63,852 bases of DNA. Source: Bacteroidia bacterium (GTDB lineage: Bacteria; Bacteroidota; Bacteroidia; Cytophagales; Flammeovirgaceae). Position 1 is the stretch's first letter. The number at the start of each line of letters is the position of its first letter. The position numbers and the translations under genes were made by a program. Under the pieces are notes generated by a model. The model was not told where the DNA came from and did not search any database. It saw nothing but the letters and a program-made list of their open reading frames with translations. Positions 27,027-35,290 of this stretch are shown here, in pieces. The stretch covers positions 1 through 63,852 of the forward strand of contig JAUIAB010000017.1 in NCBI GenBank assembly GCA_030425505.1, in the 5' to 3' direction.

Positions 27027-30000
27027 ATGAAGATAAACAAACTGAAACCAAGAAAGGCACTGAACAAAGCCTTTTTGAAAGTAAAGCCAAATAGAGCTGA
27101 AATTGAGGGTTTCAAAGCTAACCTTACTCAACTACTCGACCGGACAAACGATACAGAATCGGAAGAGTTTCATAAAAATATTGTAAGCTACTTTCTCAAA
27201 AAGACCTATTACGACCCCAATCATTTTATTAATACTAAAGGTAGAAACGACCTCGTAATCCATAACGGAGACAAAGCAAAAAGCTCTGTTGGCGTAATCA
27301 TAGAAGCAAAGAAGCCAACAAATAAAAGTGAGATGGTGACCACTGAGAAGCTAAATACTAAAGCCTTTCAAGAATTGGTGCTATACTACCTGCGTGAGAG
27401 AATCACACAAAACAACCTTGAAACCAAACATTTGATTGTCACTAATATCCATGAATGGTTCATTTTTGATGCGACTACTTTCGACAGACTCTTTGCTCAA
27501 AACAAAAAACTTGTAAAACAATTCCAAGACTTTGAGGGAGGTCGTTTATCAGACACCAAGACCGACTTTTTCTACAAGCAAATTGCCGAGCCGTTTATCG
27601 CTAACATCCAATCCGAAATTGAGTTTACGCACTTCAACCTCAATGATTATCGAAAAAATCTCATAAGCCTCGATTTAAATCGTGGGCTTATTGCCCTTTT
27701 CAAGCTACTTTCTCCCGAACATCTTTTAAAGCTACCATTTACCAACGACAGCAACAGCCTGGACAAGCGGTTTTACAGTGAGTTGCTGTATATTATTGGC
27801 TTGACGGAAACAAAAGAAGGAAGCAAAAAACTAATTGAGCGAAACAAACCTGGCAAAAGACATACGGGGACCTTATTGGAAGATGCCATCATTCAGCTGG
27901 ATAGCCTAGATAAACTCAACCGTTTGGAGAAACCCAGCCAGTTTGGAAGTACACAAGAAGAAAGGCTTTTTAACGTCGCTCTTGAGCTTTCTATTACCTG
28001 GGTCAATAGGATTCTATTCCTAAAATTGCTGGAAGCCCAACTTATCACCTACCACAAAGGCGATACGTCGTATTCATTTCTCCATCTCGAAAAGATCAAA
28101 AACTATGACGATCTCAATAGCTTATTCTTTCAGGTATTAGCTCGAGAGTATAATAAACGAAACGAAGATGTAATCAAGGCATTTGAGAAAGTACCCTATC
28201 TCAATTCTTCGCTTTTTGAGCCGACAGATATGGAGCAAGACACGCTTTTTATCAGCAATCTGAGAGATGAGAAAACCATTCCTATTATTTCCTCCACTGT
28301 ACTGAAAGACCAGCATGGGAAAAAGAGAACAGGTAAACTCTCTACGCTCGAATATCTGTTTGAATTCTTGAATGCCTACGATTTCAGCAGTGAAGGCTCG
28401 GAAGAAATTCAGGAAGAAAACAAATCCCTTATCAATGCTTCTGTCCTCGGATTGATTTTCGAGAAAATCAACGGCTACAAAGATGGCTCGTTTTTCACTC
28501 CGGGTTTCATCACCATGTATATGTGCCGTGAAACCATTCGAAAAGCGGTGGTTCAGAAATTCAACGAAACCAAAAGCTGGAAATGCAAAGATCTTGAAGA
28601 CCTCTACGACAAAATTGAAGACCGCAAAGAAGCCAATGAGATTGTAAATAGCCTGAAAATTTGTGACCCAGCTGTTGGTTCTGGACACTTTTTGGTGTCT
28701 GCCCTCAATGAGATGATTGCGGTAAAGAACGACTTGAAAATCTTGCAAGATAGAGATGGCAAGCGGCTAAAAGAATATCATGTGGAAGTGGTCAATGATG
28801 AACTAATAGTTACCGACGAGGATGGAGAGCTTTTTGACTACAATCCCAATAGTAAAGAAAGCCAGCGCATACAAGAAGCTCTATTTCACGAAAAGCAAAC
28901 CATCATTGAAAACTGCCTTTTTGGGGTGGATATTAACCCAAATTCGGTAAAGATTTGCCGCTTGCGTTTGTGGATTGAGCTTTTGAAAAATGCTTATTAT
29001 ATAAGCTCCCCTCCTAATATAGGAGGAGCATCCGAAGGGGGTGGTGGTTATATTAAGCAACCTCCCCATCCTTCGGATACCCCTCCTTTCAAAGGAGGGG
29101 AGCTTAAAGAGTTACAGACCTTGCCCAATATTGATATTAACATAAAATGCGGCAACTCTTTAGTGAGCCGTTTTGATATTGACGCTGACTTGAAGCAAGC
29201 TTTGAAAAAAAGCAAGTGGACGATTGACGGTTACCGCATTGCAGTGGACACTTATAGAAACGCGCAAAGCAAAGAGCAGAAAAGGGAAATGGAGCGACTA
29301 ATTGCCGACATCAAATCGGATTTTAGAAGTGAGATTTCTTCGAATGACCCTAAAGCAAAAAGGCTACGCAAACTCTCGGGCGAATTGTTTCAAATGACCA
29401 ACCAGCAGCAACTTTTTGAAATGAGTAAAACCGAAAAAACTGCTTGGAATAAAAAGGTGGCAAAGCTTACTGCTGATACCAAAAAGTTAGAAGCCGAAAT
29501 GGAAGAAATTAAAGCCAATAAGATTTATGAAAATGCTTTTGAGTGGCGATTTGAGTTTCCCGAAGTGCTGAATGAGGATGGTGATTTTGTGGGCTTTGAT
29601 GTGGTTATTGGGAATCCGCCTTATATGAGAGTTAGAGATGAATCAAAACAAGTTAGAAAATACTATTTTGAAAATTATAAGGTTTCCGAAAATCAGCTAG
29701 ATTCATATCACCTATTTATTGAAAGAACATTTGAAATTGCAAACAAGCAAAGTATTCATTCTTTAATTGTTCCCAATGCATTCTTAGCAAATCAAAACAA
29801 TAGCAGATTAAGAAAATTCATACTTGATAATTTTTCAATAGACAAAATTATTGAAGTCAAGGATGATGTGTTTGAAGAAGCTTCTGTTGAAGTATTAATT
29901 TATATTTTTAACAAGCCTAAAAGTTTATCACTAAGTCAATATTACATTACACATAAAGATGATTTTCACTTAAAAAATAGTTTTAATTCAATTGCATTTC

Positions 30001-30761
30001 TTAACACCCCCAACAATAATTTTACAGTAACAATTGATATAGTAAGACAAGAAATAATTTCAAAAATTCTTAGTAAATCTGTAAAACTTTCTAATTTGTT
30101 CAATACGATTTCAGGAATAAAAGAATATCAAGTTGGAAAAGGAAAACCATCTCAAAGCGATGAACAAGTAAAAAGAAAAGTTTTTAATGCAACTAGAAAA
30201 ATCAACGATACTTACCTTCCTGAACTTAGAGGAAAAAATTTATCAAAATACTCTTTTGCTTGGGATAATGAATATATAAGCTACGGAATTTGGCTAGCCG
30301 AACCAAGAGTTCCAGAATTTTTTAAAGGTGATAAAATTTTAATTCGCCAAATTCCAGCAAAAAAATCTCTGATAGCTTCATATGTCAAACAAAACTTTGT
30401 GGTTGACCAAACTGCATACATAGCAAAACCCAAATCAGAATTAGACGTTTTATTTTATCTCGGCATTTTAAACTCAAAACTTCTGTTTTGGTATTTTCAG
30501 AATATCAATAATGAGTTCGACCAGTTGTTCCCCAAAATTAAAATGAAGGAATTTAATGCATTACCTTTGCCAAATATAGAATATACAAATAATGCAATTT
30601 CAATTATTGTAGAAAATATTTTAAGCATTAAAAAAAGTGAGAAAAAACCTGATACTTCACAACTTGAAAACCAAATCGATCAATTGGTTTATCAGCTTTA
30701 CGACTTGACGGAAGAAGAAATTGAAATCATTGAGAATTCAACAAGCAATGAAAATGGATAA
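27027..30761 (+). CDS. type IIG restriction-modification enzyme (fused nuclease, N6-adenine methyltransferase, specificity domain)
   Basis: A 1244-residue single-chain restriction-modification protein. The N-terminal nuclease region has a PD-(D/E)xK pattern: Asp75 in GRNDLVIH and Glu93-Ala-Lys95 in VGVIIEAKKP. The methyltransferase has motif I DPAVGSGHF (547-555) and motif IV NPPY (863-866), the signature of adenine-N6 methylation. The C-terminal 370 residues contain TaqI-like target-recognition elements (IRQIPAKKSLIASYVKQNFV, FYLGILNSKL). No separate methylase, specificity or nuclease gene is adjacent. Two oddities: a 105-bp palindromic element inserted in frame (29002-29106), and a drop in GC from about 45% to about 30% just after the NPPY codons. 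The recognition sequence is not predictable. Confidence 0.92.
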   Translation: MKINKLKPRKALNKAFLKVKPNRAEIEGFKANLTQLLDRTNDTESEEFHKNIVSYFLKKTYYDPNHFINTKGRNDLVIHNGDKAKSSVGVIIEAKKPTNKSEMVTTEKLNTKAFQELVLYYLRERITQNNLETKHLIVTNIHEWFIFDATTFDRLFAQNKKLVKQFQDFEGGRLSDTKTDFFYKQIAEPFIANIQSEIEFTHFNLNDYRKNLISLDLNRGLIALFKLLSPEHLLKLPFTNDSNSLDKRFYSELLYIIGLTETKEGSKKLIERNKPGKRHTGTLLEDAIIQLDSLDKLNRLEKPSQFGSTQEERLFNVALELSITWVNRILFLKLLEAQLITYHKGDTSYSFLHLEKIKNYDDLNSLFFQVLAREYNKRNEDVIKAFEKVPYLNSSLFEPTDMEQDTLFISNLRDEKTIPIISSTVLKDQHGKKRTGKLSTLEYLFEFLNAYDFSSEGSEEIQEENKSLINASVLGLIFEKINGYKDGSFFTPGFITMYMCRETIRKAVVQKFNETKSWKCKDLEDLYDKIEDRKEANEIVNSLKICDPAVGSGHFLVSALNEMIAVKNDLKILQDRDGKRLKEYHVEVVNDELIVTDEDGELFDYNPNSKESQRIQEALFHEKQTIIENCLFGVDINPNSVKICRLRLWIELLKNAYYISSPPNIGGASEGGGGYIKQPPHPSDTPPFKGGELKELQTLPNIDINIKCGNSLVSRFDIDADLKQALKKSKWTIDGYRIAVDTYRNAQSKEQKREMERLIADIKSDFRSEISSNDPKAKRLRKLSGELFQMTNQQQLFEMSKTEKTAWNKKVAKLTADTKKLEAEMEEIKANKIYENAFEWRFEFPEVLNEDGDFVGFDVVIGNPPYMRVRDESKQVRKYYFENYKVSENQLDSYHLFIERTFEIANKQSIHSLIVPNAFLANQNNSRLRKFILDNFSIDKIIEVKDDVFEEASVEVLIYIFNKPKSLSLSQYYITHKDDFHLKNSFNSIAFLNTPNNNFTVTIDIVRQEIISKILSKSVKLSNLFNTISGIKEYQVGKGKPSQSDEQVKRKVFNATRKINDTYLPELRGKNLSKYSFAWDNEYISYGIWLAEPRVPEFFKGDKILIRQIPAKKSLIASYVKQNFVVDQTAYIAKPKSELDVLFYLGILNSKLLFWYFQNINNEFDQLFPKIKMKEFNALPLPNIEYTNNAISIIVENILSIKKSEKKPDTSQLENQIDQLVYQLYDLTEEEIEIIENSTSNENG
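29002..29106. repeat. 105-bp palindromic element inserted in frame in the restriction-modification gene
   Basis: The element starts TAAGCTCCCCTCC and ends GGAGGGGAGCTTA; its two halves are imperfect reverse complements along about 45 bases each (ATCCGAAGG / CCTTCGGAT inside). Its length is exactly 35 codons, so the reading frame is kept, and it adds a Gly/Pro-rich peptide (SSPPNIGGASEGGGGYIKQP...) between methyltransferase motifs I and IV. The flanking protein reads normally on both sides. Confidence 0.85.
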
Positions 30762-30786
30762 ATCCATTGAAAAAATAAACGCAAAC

Positions 30787-30853
30787 CATAGCCCACGAAT
30801 TAATTCGTGGGCTATGAGAATTTTAATGGATAACCAAACCGTTTCAACGGTTT
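30787..30853. repeat. two perfect palindromes (REP-like) upstream of the Y1 transposase
   Basis: 30787-30816 is a perfect 30-bp palindrome with core CCACGAATTAATTCGTGG. 30836-30853 is AAACCGTT TC AACGGTTT, a perfect 8-bp stem. Both lie in the 106 bp between the restriction-modification stop and the transposase start. Paired hairpins next to a RAYT gene are the expected binding and cleavage sites of such enzymes. Confidence 0.85.
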
Positions 30854-30867
30854 AAAAACGTAACAAA

Positions 30868-31296
30868 ATGCCACATTCATTCAATAAATTATGGATACAT
30901 GCCATTTGGGCAACCAAAAATCGAATGCCATTGGTAGATCAATCCATAGAACAAAAAGTTTATGCTTTTATATCGGATCAATTGCGTGAGCAGGGCTGTC
31001 CTGTGAGGATCATCAACGGTATGCCTGATCATATCCATTGTTTGTTTTTGCTAACCCCACAAAAATCCATTGCAGAAGTCATTAAGCAAATCAAAGGCAG
31101 CAGCTCGCATTACATCAATCAAAACAGTCTGACCTCGGAAAAGTTTGCTTGGCAAACGGGATATGCCGCTTATTCTGTTTCAGAGTCTGTGGTCGAAAAG
31201 GTGTTTTATTATATCAAAAAACAAAAGCTACTCCATCAGAAGAAGTCATTTCAGAAGGAATACGATGAGTTTTTGGCGGTTTATGCATTAAAATAG
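30868..31296 (+). mobile_element. REP-associated tyrosine transposase (IS200-like Y1 transposase)
   Basis: A 142-residue HUH single-strand transposase. It has the HUH motif as DHIHC (GMPDHIHCLFLLTP), the opening strand HAIWATKNRMP, and the nucleophile-tyrosine helix VVEKVFYYIKKQKLLHQ. No TnpB is present. The preceding palindromes and the absence of terminal inverted repeats fit RAYT/IS200 biology, in which hairpins are processed rather than ends. It is intact and probably domesticated or lightly mobile. Confidence 0.9.
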
Positions 31297-31498
31297 TGGC
31301 TTTTGGTGGCTTTGTTTATTCTTTAAGCAAATTAATTATAAATTATCGTACTTAAATTCCCGTCATTGCGGAGCAAATCCGCAATCTCTTAGATCCTGGC
31401 TTTCACCAGGATGACAGGCTTTTTTTCAAAAAAGCCTTAAAGTTAACTTGGTATTGTGTGTCTAAATAATGGCTTTTGGTGACTTTGTTTATTCTTTA
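31297..31498. repeat. 29-bp direct repeat flanking a hairpin cluster
   Basis: 31297-31325 and 31470-31498 are identical except for one base (both begin TGGCTTTTGGTG and end TTTATTCTTTA). The first copy starts right after the transposase stop. The 144 bp between the copies hold the cruciform repeat at 31362-31415 and a further 10-bp hairpin AGGCTTTTTT / AAAAAAGCCT (31416-31437). Confidence 0.75.
31362..31415. repeat. cruciform-type intergenic repeat
   Basis: Outer GTCAT (31362-31366) pairs with ATGAC (31411-31415) and encloses two perfect hairpins: ATTGCGGA / TCCGCAAT (31365-31372, 31378-31385) and ATCCTGG / CCAGGAT (31393-31399, 31406-31412). A related half (hairpin followed by GATGACAG) occurs at 55530-55555. 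This kind of dispersed repeat is common in bacterial intergenic DNA. Confidence 0.7.
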
Positions 31499-31510
31499 GT
31501 ATCCATCCGC

Positions 31511-31625
31511 TTCTTTTGCACCCTGGGGAAAGAGGCTAAGCCAAAGATCGAGGGGGTTTGCAGGGAAGGCTCTAGCTTTGGCAGCCGGGAAGAGCCTTGC
31601 GGAGGGTGCCCTGTTTTATATTTTT
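31511..31625 (+). other. GC-rich structured intergenic element upstream of pheT
   Basis: A GC-rich island in AT-rich surroundings with several long-range complements: GCACCCT / AGGGTGC (31518-31524, 31603-31609), GCCAAAG / CTTTGGC (31540-31546, 31576-31582), AAGGCTCT / AGAGCCTT (31566-31573, 31591-31598) and CAGGG / CCCTG (31561-31565, 31609-31613). Some pairings are mutually exclusive or pseudoknotted. The last hairpin is followed by GTTTTATATTTTTC. A reading frame at 31469-31696 crosses it, but I do not accept it as a gene. It could be a structured RNA, a pheT leader or a dispersed repeat. Confidence 0.5.
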
Positions 31626-31759
31626 CTTTTCGGGCTTTTGGTCTATTCTATTTTGGATACAGAGATATTTTGGAAGAAATACGTGTACTTATTTGAAATT
31701 CAGTGATGCATAATAGATTTTTGCAAGATTAATCGTCTAATTTATTTAAAACACATACG

Positions 31760-34186
31760 ATGAAGGTTTCGCTAAACTGGTTGAAGAAGCACATTGATCT
31801 TGATATTTCTGTTGAGGAGTTAAGCCATACGTTAACGATGACGGGCTTAGAAGTTGAGGGGGTAGAGCATTTTGAGTCTATTAAGGGGAGTCTTGCAGGT
31901 TTGGTAATTGGAGAGGTGGTAAGCTGTGAGAAGCATCCCAATGCGGATCGTCTGAAAGTTACTAAGGTGGATGTTGGTGCGGAGGATCTTCTTTCTATTG
32001 TATGTGGTGCTCCAAATGTAGATAAGGGGCAAAAGGTAGTGGTTGCCACCATAGGAGCTACGCTTTATCCTAGCGAAGGAGATTCTTTTAAGATAAAAAA
32101 AGGGAAGATAAGAGGAGAGCTTTCTGAAGGTATGATTTGTGCCGAGGATGAGATTGGTTTGGGAGCTTCGCATGATGGTATTATGGTATTGGATACTGAT
32201 TTGCCAAATGGCACTCCTGCCAAGGATTTTTTCTCTATTGAGGAAGATACGGTTTTTGAAATCGGCTTAACGCCTAATAGGGTGGATGCAGCTTCGCACT
32301 ATGGCGTAGCCAGGGATTTGCATGCAGTTTTAGATGTTCCTTTAAATAAGTTGGATAGTGCCGCTTTTAAGCCTGATAATAATAGTAAAGTCTTCGATGT
32401 ATGTATTGAAAATAAAGCTGCCTGCGAAAGGTATTCGGGCGTTTCGATAACGGGAATAGATGTAGCCCCCTCCCCTACCTGGCTTCAAAATAAGTTAAAA
32501 GCTATTGGTCTTGCGCCGATTAATAATGTGGTGGATATCACGAATTATGTGATGCATGATTTGGGACAACCTCTTCATGCTTTTGATGCTGATAAGATAG
32601 CAGATAACTCTATTGTTATTAAAAATTTGAGTTCGGGTACTACGTTTAAGACTCTGGATGATGTAGAACGAGAACTGCACGAAGAGGATTTAATGATTTG
32701 TGACTCTAAAGGGAATGGGCTTTGTATTGCTGGGGTATTTGGAGGTTTGGGTTCTGGCGTTTCGGAGCAAACGAAAAGTGTTTTTCTGGAGAGTGCCTAT
32801 TTCTCTGCTGACTCTGTGCGAGCTACTTCTCAGAGGCATGGGTTGAAAACGGATGCCGCCTTCCGCTTTGAAAGAGGCGCAGACCCAAATATGACTATTG
32901 TTGCTTTGAAAAAAGCTGCTTTGCTTATCAAGGAAATTGCCGGAGGAGAAATTTCATCTGATATTATTGACTCATATCCCTCTAAGATAGAGCCTTTTAG
33001 AGTTGAAGTTTCTTTAGATAGGGTTAATAGGCTTATCGGTAAGGACATCCCCTCAGACACTGTTAAAGGAATTTTGAACCGACTGGAAATTGAAGTCACT
33101 GAAGAAAAAGGAGATAATCTGGTCTTGTCAGTTCCTCCCTATAGAGTTGACGTTCAGAGAGAGGCTGATGTGGTTGAAGAGGTTCTTCGAATTTATGGGT
33201 ATAATAGTATAGAGATTGATGATAACCTGGGTTCTAATTTTCTTTCCTATTCTCAGAAAAATATAAGCGAGAAAGTTGAAGATCGCCTTTCGCAAATATT
33301 ATGCGCAAGAGGTTTTTATGAAATATTATCCAACCCGCTTACTAGTAGCAAGTACCTAGAGGTTACACCAGAGTATGATGCTAATGAAAATGTGGATATA
33401 CTGAATATGTTGAGTGAAGACCTGGATGTAATGAGGCAGAGTCTTATTTTCTCTGGTCTCGAAAGTGTAGCCAGAAATATCAACCACCAACAAAGGAATA
33501 TTAAGTTATTTGAGTTTGGTAAAGAGTACAAGAAAGTAAAGCCCCGAGAGTACAGTGAAAAGGAGGTTTTGGCTTTATGGATATCAGGGAAAAATAAAGA
33601 TGAGAATTGGAATGAAAAGGTAAGAAATTCTGATTTTTATGATCTTGCAGCAATGGGTGATATTCTTTTGAAGGGTATTGGGATTCAAAATGCATCTAAG
33701 ATTGAGTTTGGCAACAATGCCTGGGGCAGTTATGGTATTAATTATCTAGTAGGCAGTACTGTTATTGGCACTGTTGGTGTTATTAATAAGACTATTCTTA
33801 ACTTATTTAAGATCAAGCAACCCGTTTTCTACGCAGAGTTTAGCTTGGCTGAGGTTAAAAGTCAGATTGTAAATAAAAAATTCCAGTTCAAGGAAATTTC
33901 TAAGTTTCCATCTGTAAGAAGAGATCTGTCTTTGGTAATAGATAAGGGAATTTCTTTCCAAAAGATTCAGGATCTATCTTTTAAAATTGAGAATAGACTA
34001 TTAACTGGGGTTAATGTATTTGATATTTATGAGGATAAAAGCCTTGGTGATAATAAAAAATCGTATTCTGTAAGTTTTACTCTTCAGGACAATCAAAAGA
34101 CACTAACGGATAAAGTTATTGATAAAACGATGAACAGGTTGATTAAAGGGTTTGAGGATGAGTATGGGGCTTTAATTAGAAAATAA
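31760..34186 (+). CDS. pheT: phenylalanyl-tRNA synthetase beta subunit
   Basis: The beta chain of the alpha2-beta2 enzyme that charges tRNA-Phe. The 808 residues contain the standard order: N-terminal KVSLNWLKKHIDLDISVEEL, tRNA-binding EMAP-like domain (about 40-150, EKHPNADRLKVTKVDVG, SIVCGAPNV), B3/B4 editing domain, B5 domain (about 405-475, RVDVQREADVVEEVLRIYGY) and C-terminal ferredoxin-fold anticodon-binding domain (FPSVRRDLSLVIDKGISFQK). pheS is not adjacent, so the two subunits are encoded apart here. A terminator hairpin begins at its stop codon. Confidence 0.97.
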   Translation: MKVSLNWLKKHIDLDISVEELSHTLTMTGLEVEGVEHFESIKGSLAGLVIGEVVSCEKHPNADRLKVTKVDVGAEDLLSIVCGAPNVDKGQKVVVATIGATLYPSEGDSFKIKKGKIRGELSEGMICAEDEIGLGASHDGIMVLDTDLPNGTPAKDFFSIEEDTVFEIGLTPNRVDAASHYGVARDLHAVLDVPLNKLDSAAFKPDNNSKVFDVCIENKAACERYSGVSITGIDVAPSPTWLQNKLKAIGLAPINNVVDITNYVMHDLGQPLHAFDADKIADNSIVIKNLSSGTTFKTLDDVERELHEEDLMICDSKGNGLCIAGVFGGLGSGVSEQTKSVFLESAYFSADSVRATSQRHGLKTDAAFRFERGADPNMTIVALKKAALLIKEIAGGEISSDIIDSYPSKIEPFRVEVSLDRVNRLIGKDIPSDTVKGILNRLEIEVTEEKGDNLVLSVPPYRVDVQREADVVEEVLRIYGYNSIEIDDNLGSNFLSYSQKNISEKVEDRLSQILCARGFYEILSNPLTSSKYLEVTPEYDANENVDILNMLSEDLDVMRQSLIFSGLESVARNINHQQRNIKLFEFGKEYKKVKPREYSEKEVLALWISGKNKDENWNEKVRNSDFYDLAAMGDILLKGIGIQNASKIEFGNNAWGSYGINYLVGSTVIGTVGVINKTILNLFKIKQPVFYAEFSLAEVKSQIVNKKFQFKEISKFPSVRRDLSLVIDKGISFQKIQDLSFKIENRLLTGVNVFDIYEDKSLGDNKKSYSVSFTLQDNQKTLTDKVIDKTMNRLIKGFEDEYGALIRK

Positions 34187-34240
34187 GCACAGCCTATCTG
34201 CTCTTAGGATTTTTATCACTAGGGCTGCGCTTTTATTTTC
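34185..34240 (+). terminator. intrinsic terminator of pheT, reaching into the convergent gene
   Basis: AAGCACAGCC (34185-34194) pairs with GGCTGCGCTT (34223-34232), one mismatch in ten, followed by TTATTTTC. The right arm lies inside the last codons of the convergent RsbW-like gene (stop at 34219), so coding and termination signals overlap. Confidence 0.6.
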
Positions 34241-34641
34241 TTGCTTAATCTGCAAATATGGCCCTGGGGTTTATTTTCTAACTGAATACTATCCATTATT
34301 TTTTTAACCAGCATCAAACCTATACCATTCTTCTGTTTAGCCTTTACTATTTCTTCTGTACATGGTGTCCTGTAATCAGAAATATCAAAACCAGGCATTT
34401 TGTCGTCTTCTATTTCAAAGGTTACGTTTTCTTTTTCTGGAATTACTCTTACTTCAAATGTATCTTCCACATTGCATCTATGTGAATGCTGCATTAGGTT
34501 AGAACAAACTTCATCTATTGCTAATACTAATAAATTAGATTTTTTGTATCCACTATACTCTTTGTCAAGTACATTAGACACAAAGCTTCTTAGCTTTTGT
34601 AAGCTTTTTAGATCACAATTTATTCGTTTTTTATGAATCAT
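34219..34641 (-). CDS. RsbW/SpoIIAB-like serine kinase (HATPase fold)
   Basis: A 140-residue HATPase_c_2 protein of the anti-sigma/partner-switch kind. Motifs: N-box AIDEVCSNLMQHSH (Glu and Asn ligands of Mg-ATP), G1 region EDDKMPGFD, and KQKNGIGLMLVKKIMD. Such kinases phosphorylate a STAS-domain protein and, when free, bind a sigma factor or another target. Its start overlaps the STAS gene's end by 11 bp. No sigma factor is adjacent, so the target is unknown. Confidence 0.87.
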   Translation of the reverse strand: MIHKKRINCDLKSLQKLRSFVSNVLDKEYSGYKKSNLLVLAIDEVCSNLMQHSHRCNVEDTFEVRVIPEKENVTFEIEDDKMPGFDISDYRTPCTEEIVKAKQKNGIGLMLVKKIMDSIQLENKPQGHICRLSKKIKAQP

Positions 34642-34981
34642 TCTCTAATAAAGATTTTGCCTGATCAAAAGATGTAGCAATAGGTATAATCTTAGTGAAC
34701 CCAGCTATATCGAATATTTCAAATACTTCATCATTAAGTTTGAAAAGAATCAGTTTTCTGTTTTGCTCAAGACTGTCTTGTGAACACTCATTAAAAACTC
34801 CTATTCCTGGCGATGATATATATTCTAATTGTTCGCAATCAACTAAAATATGATCATTTGATTCTTTCATTATTTTTTGAAGGGCTTCATCCAATTTTAT
34901 TGAACTACTAGCATCTACTTCCCCTTTCAATTTTATTAGCTTAAAGCCTTCTTCTTGTTTAATATCTATTTCAATTATCAT
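34631..34981 (-). CDS. STAS-domain anti-sigma-factor antagonist (SpoIIAA-like)
   Basis: A 116-residue single STAS domain: IKLKGEVDASSSIKLDEAL then LVDCEQLEYISSPGIGVFNE. Ser57 aligns with the phosphorylated serine of SpoIIAA, so it is probably the substrate of the kinase encoded 11 bp inside its end. The 309 bp between this start and rplQ contain only the ribosomal terminator and AT-rich sequence. Confidence 0.88.
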   Translation of the reverse strand: MIIEIDIKQEEGFKLIKLKGEVDASSSIKLDEALQKIMKESNDHILVDCEQLEYISSPGIGVFNECSQDSLEQNRKLILFKLNDEVFEIFDIAGFTKIIPIATSFDQAKSLLENDS

Positions 34982-35224
34982 TTACGAAAATTTCTTACAT
35001 TATGTTTTACTTTTTTTTAAAAAAAACCTTTTCTTTTAAGTTTTGTAATTTAATAATCTGATTTACAGATAATTAAATTACTATTTTTTCTTATTTATTT
35101 ACATTTAAGTGATGTTTATATTTACTTTTAGAGTCTTTTATTCTTGTTATATGACATAGGTTATGTAATCTATAGAATTTTAATATTCACGAAAACTCAG
35201 CCTCTTTTGTTTAGAATAAAGTAA

Positions 35225-35261
35225 AAAAAGCTATCCCAAAAATAACTCAGGATAGCTTTTT
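35225..35261 (-). terminator. intrinsic terminator of the ribosomal-protein operon
   Basis: GGAAAAAGCTATCC pairs with GGATAGCTTTTTTT on the minus strand: a perfect 12-bp stem (35261-35250, 35236-35225) with a 13-base loop and a T-run. It lies 30 bp after the rplQ stop. The stem is flanked by A- and T-runs on both strands, so it could work both ways. Confidence 0.85.
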
Positions 35262-35290
35262 CCAAAAAAAACTTTGATTATAATTTATTT

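Noticed and set aside
27027..30761. The R-M protein as BREX PglX.
   Set aside because: An N-terminal nuclease motif is present and no other BREX genes flank it.
30787..30853. Palindromes as a CRISPR array.
   Set aside because: There are no regularly spaced repeats or spacers and no cas genes; the palindromes fit RAYT elements.
31469..31696. A 75-codon protein gene.
   Set aside because: It crosses the GC-rich structured element, has T-run-derived Phe codons and begins in the 29-bp direct repeat. It is kept only as a possible leader.
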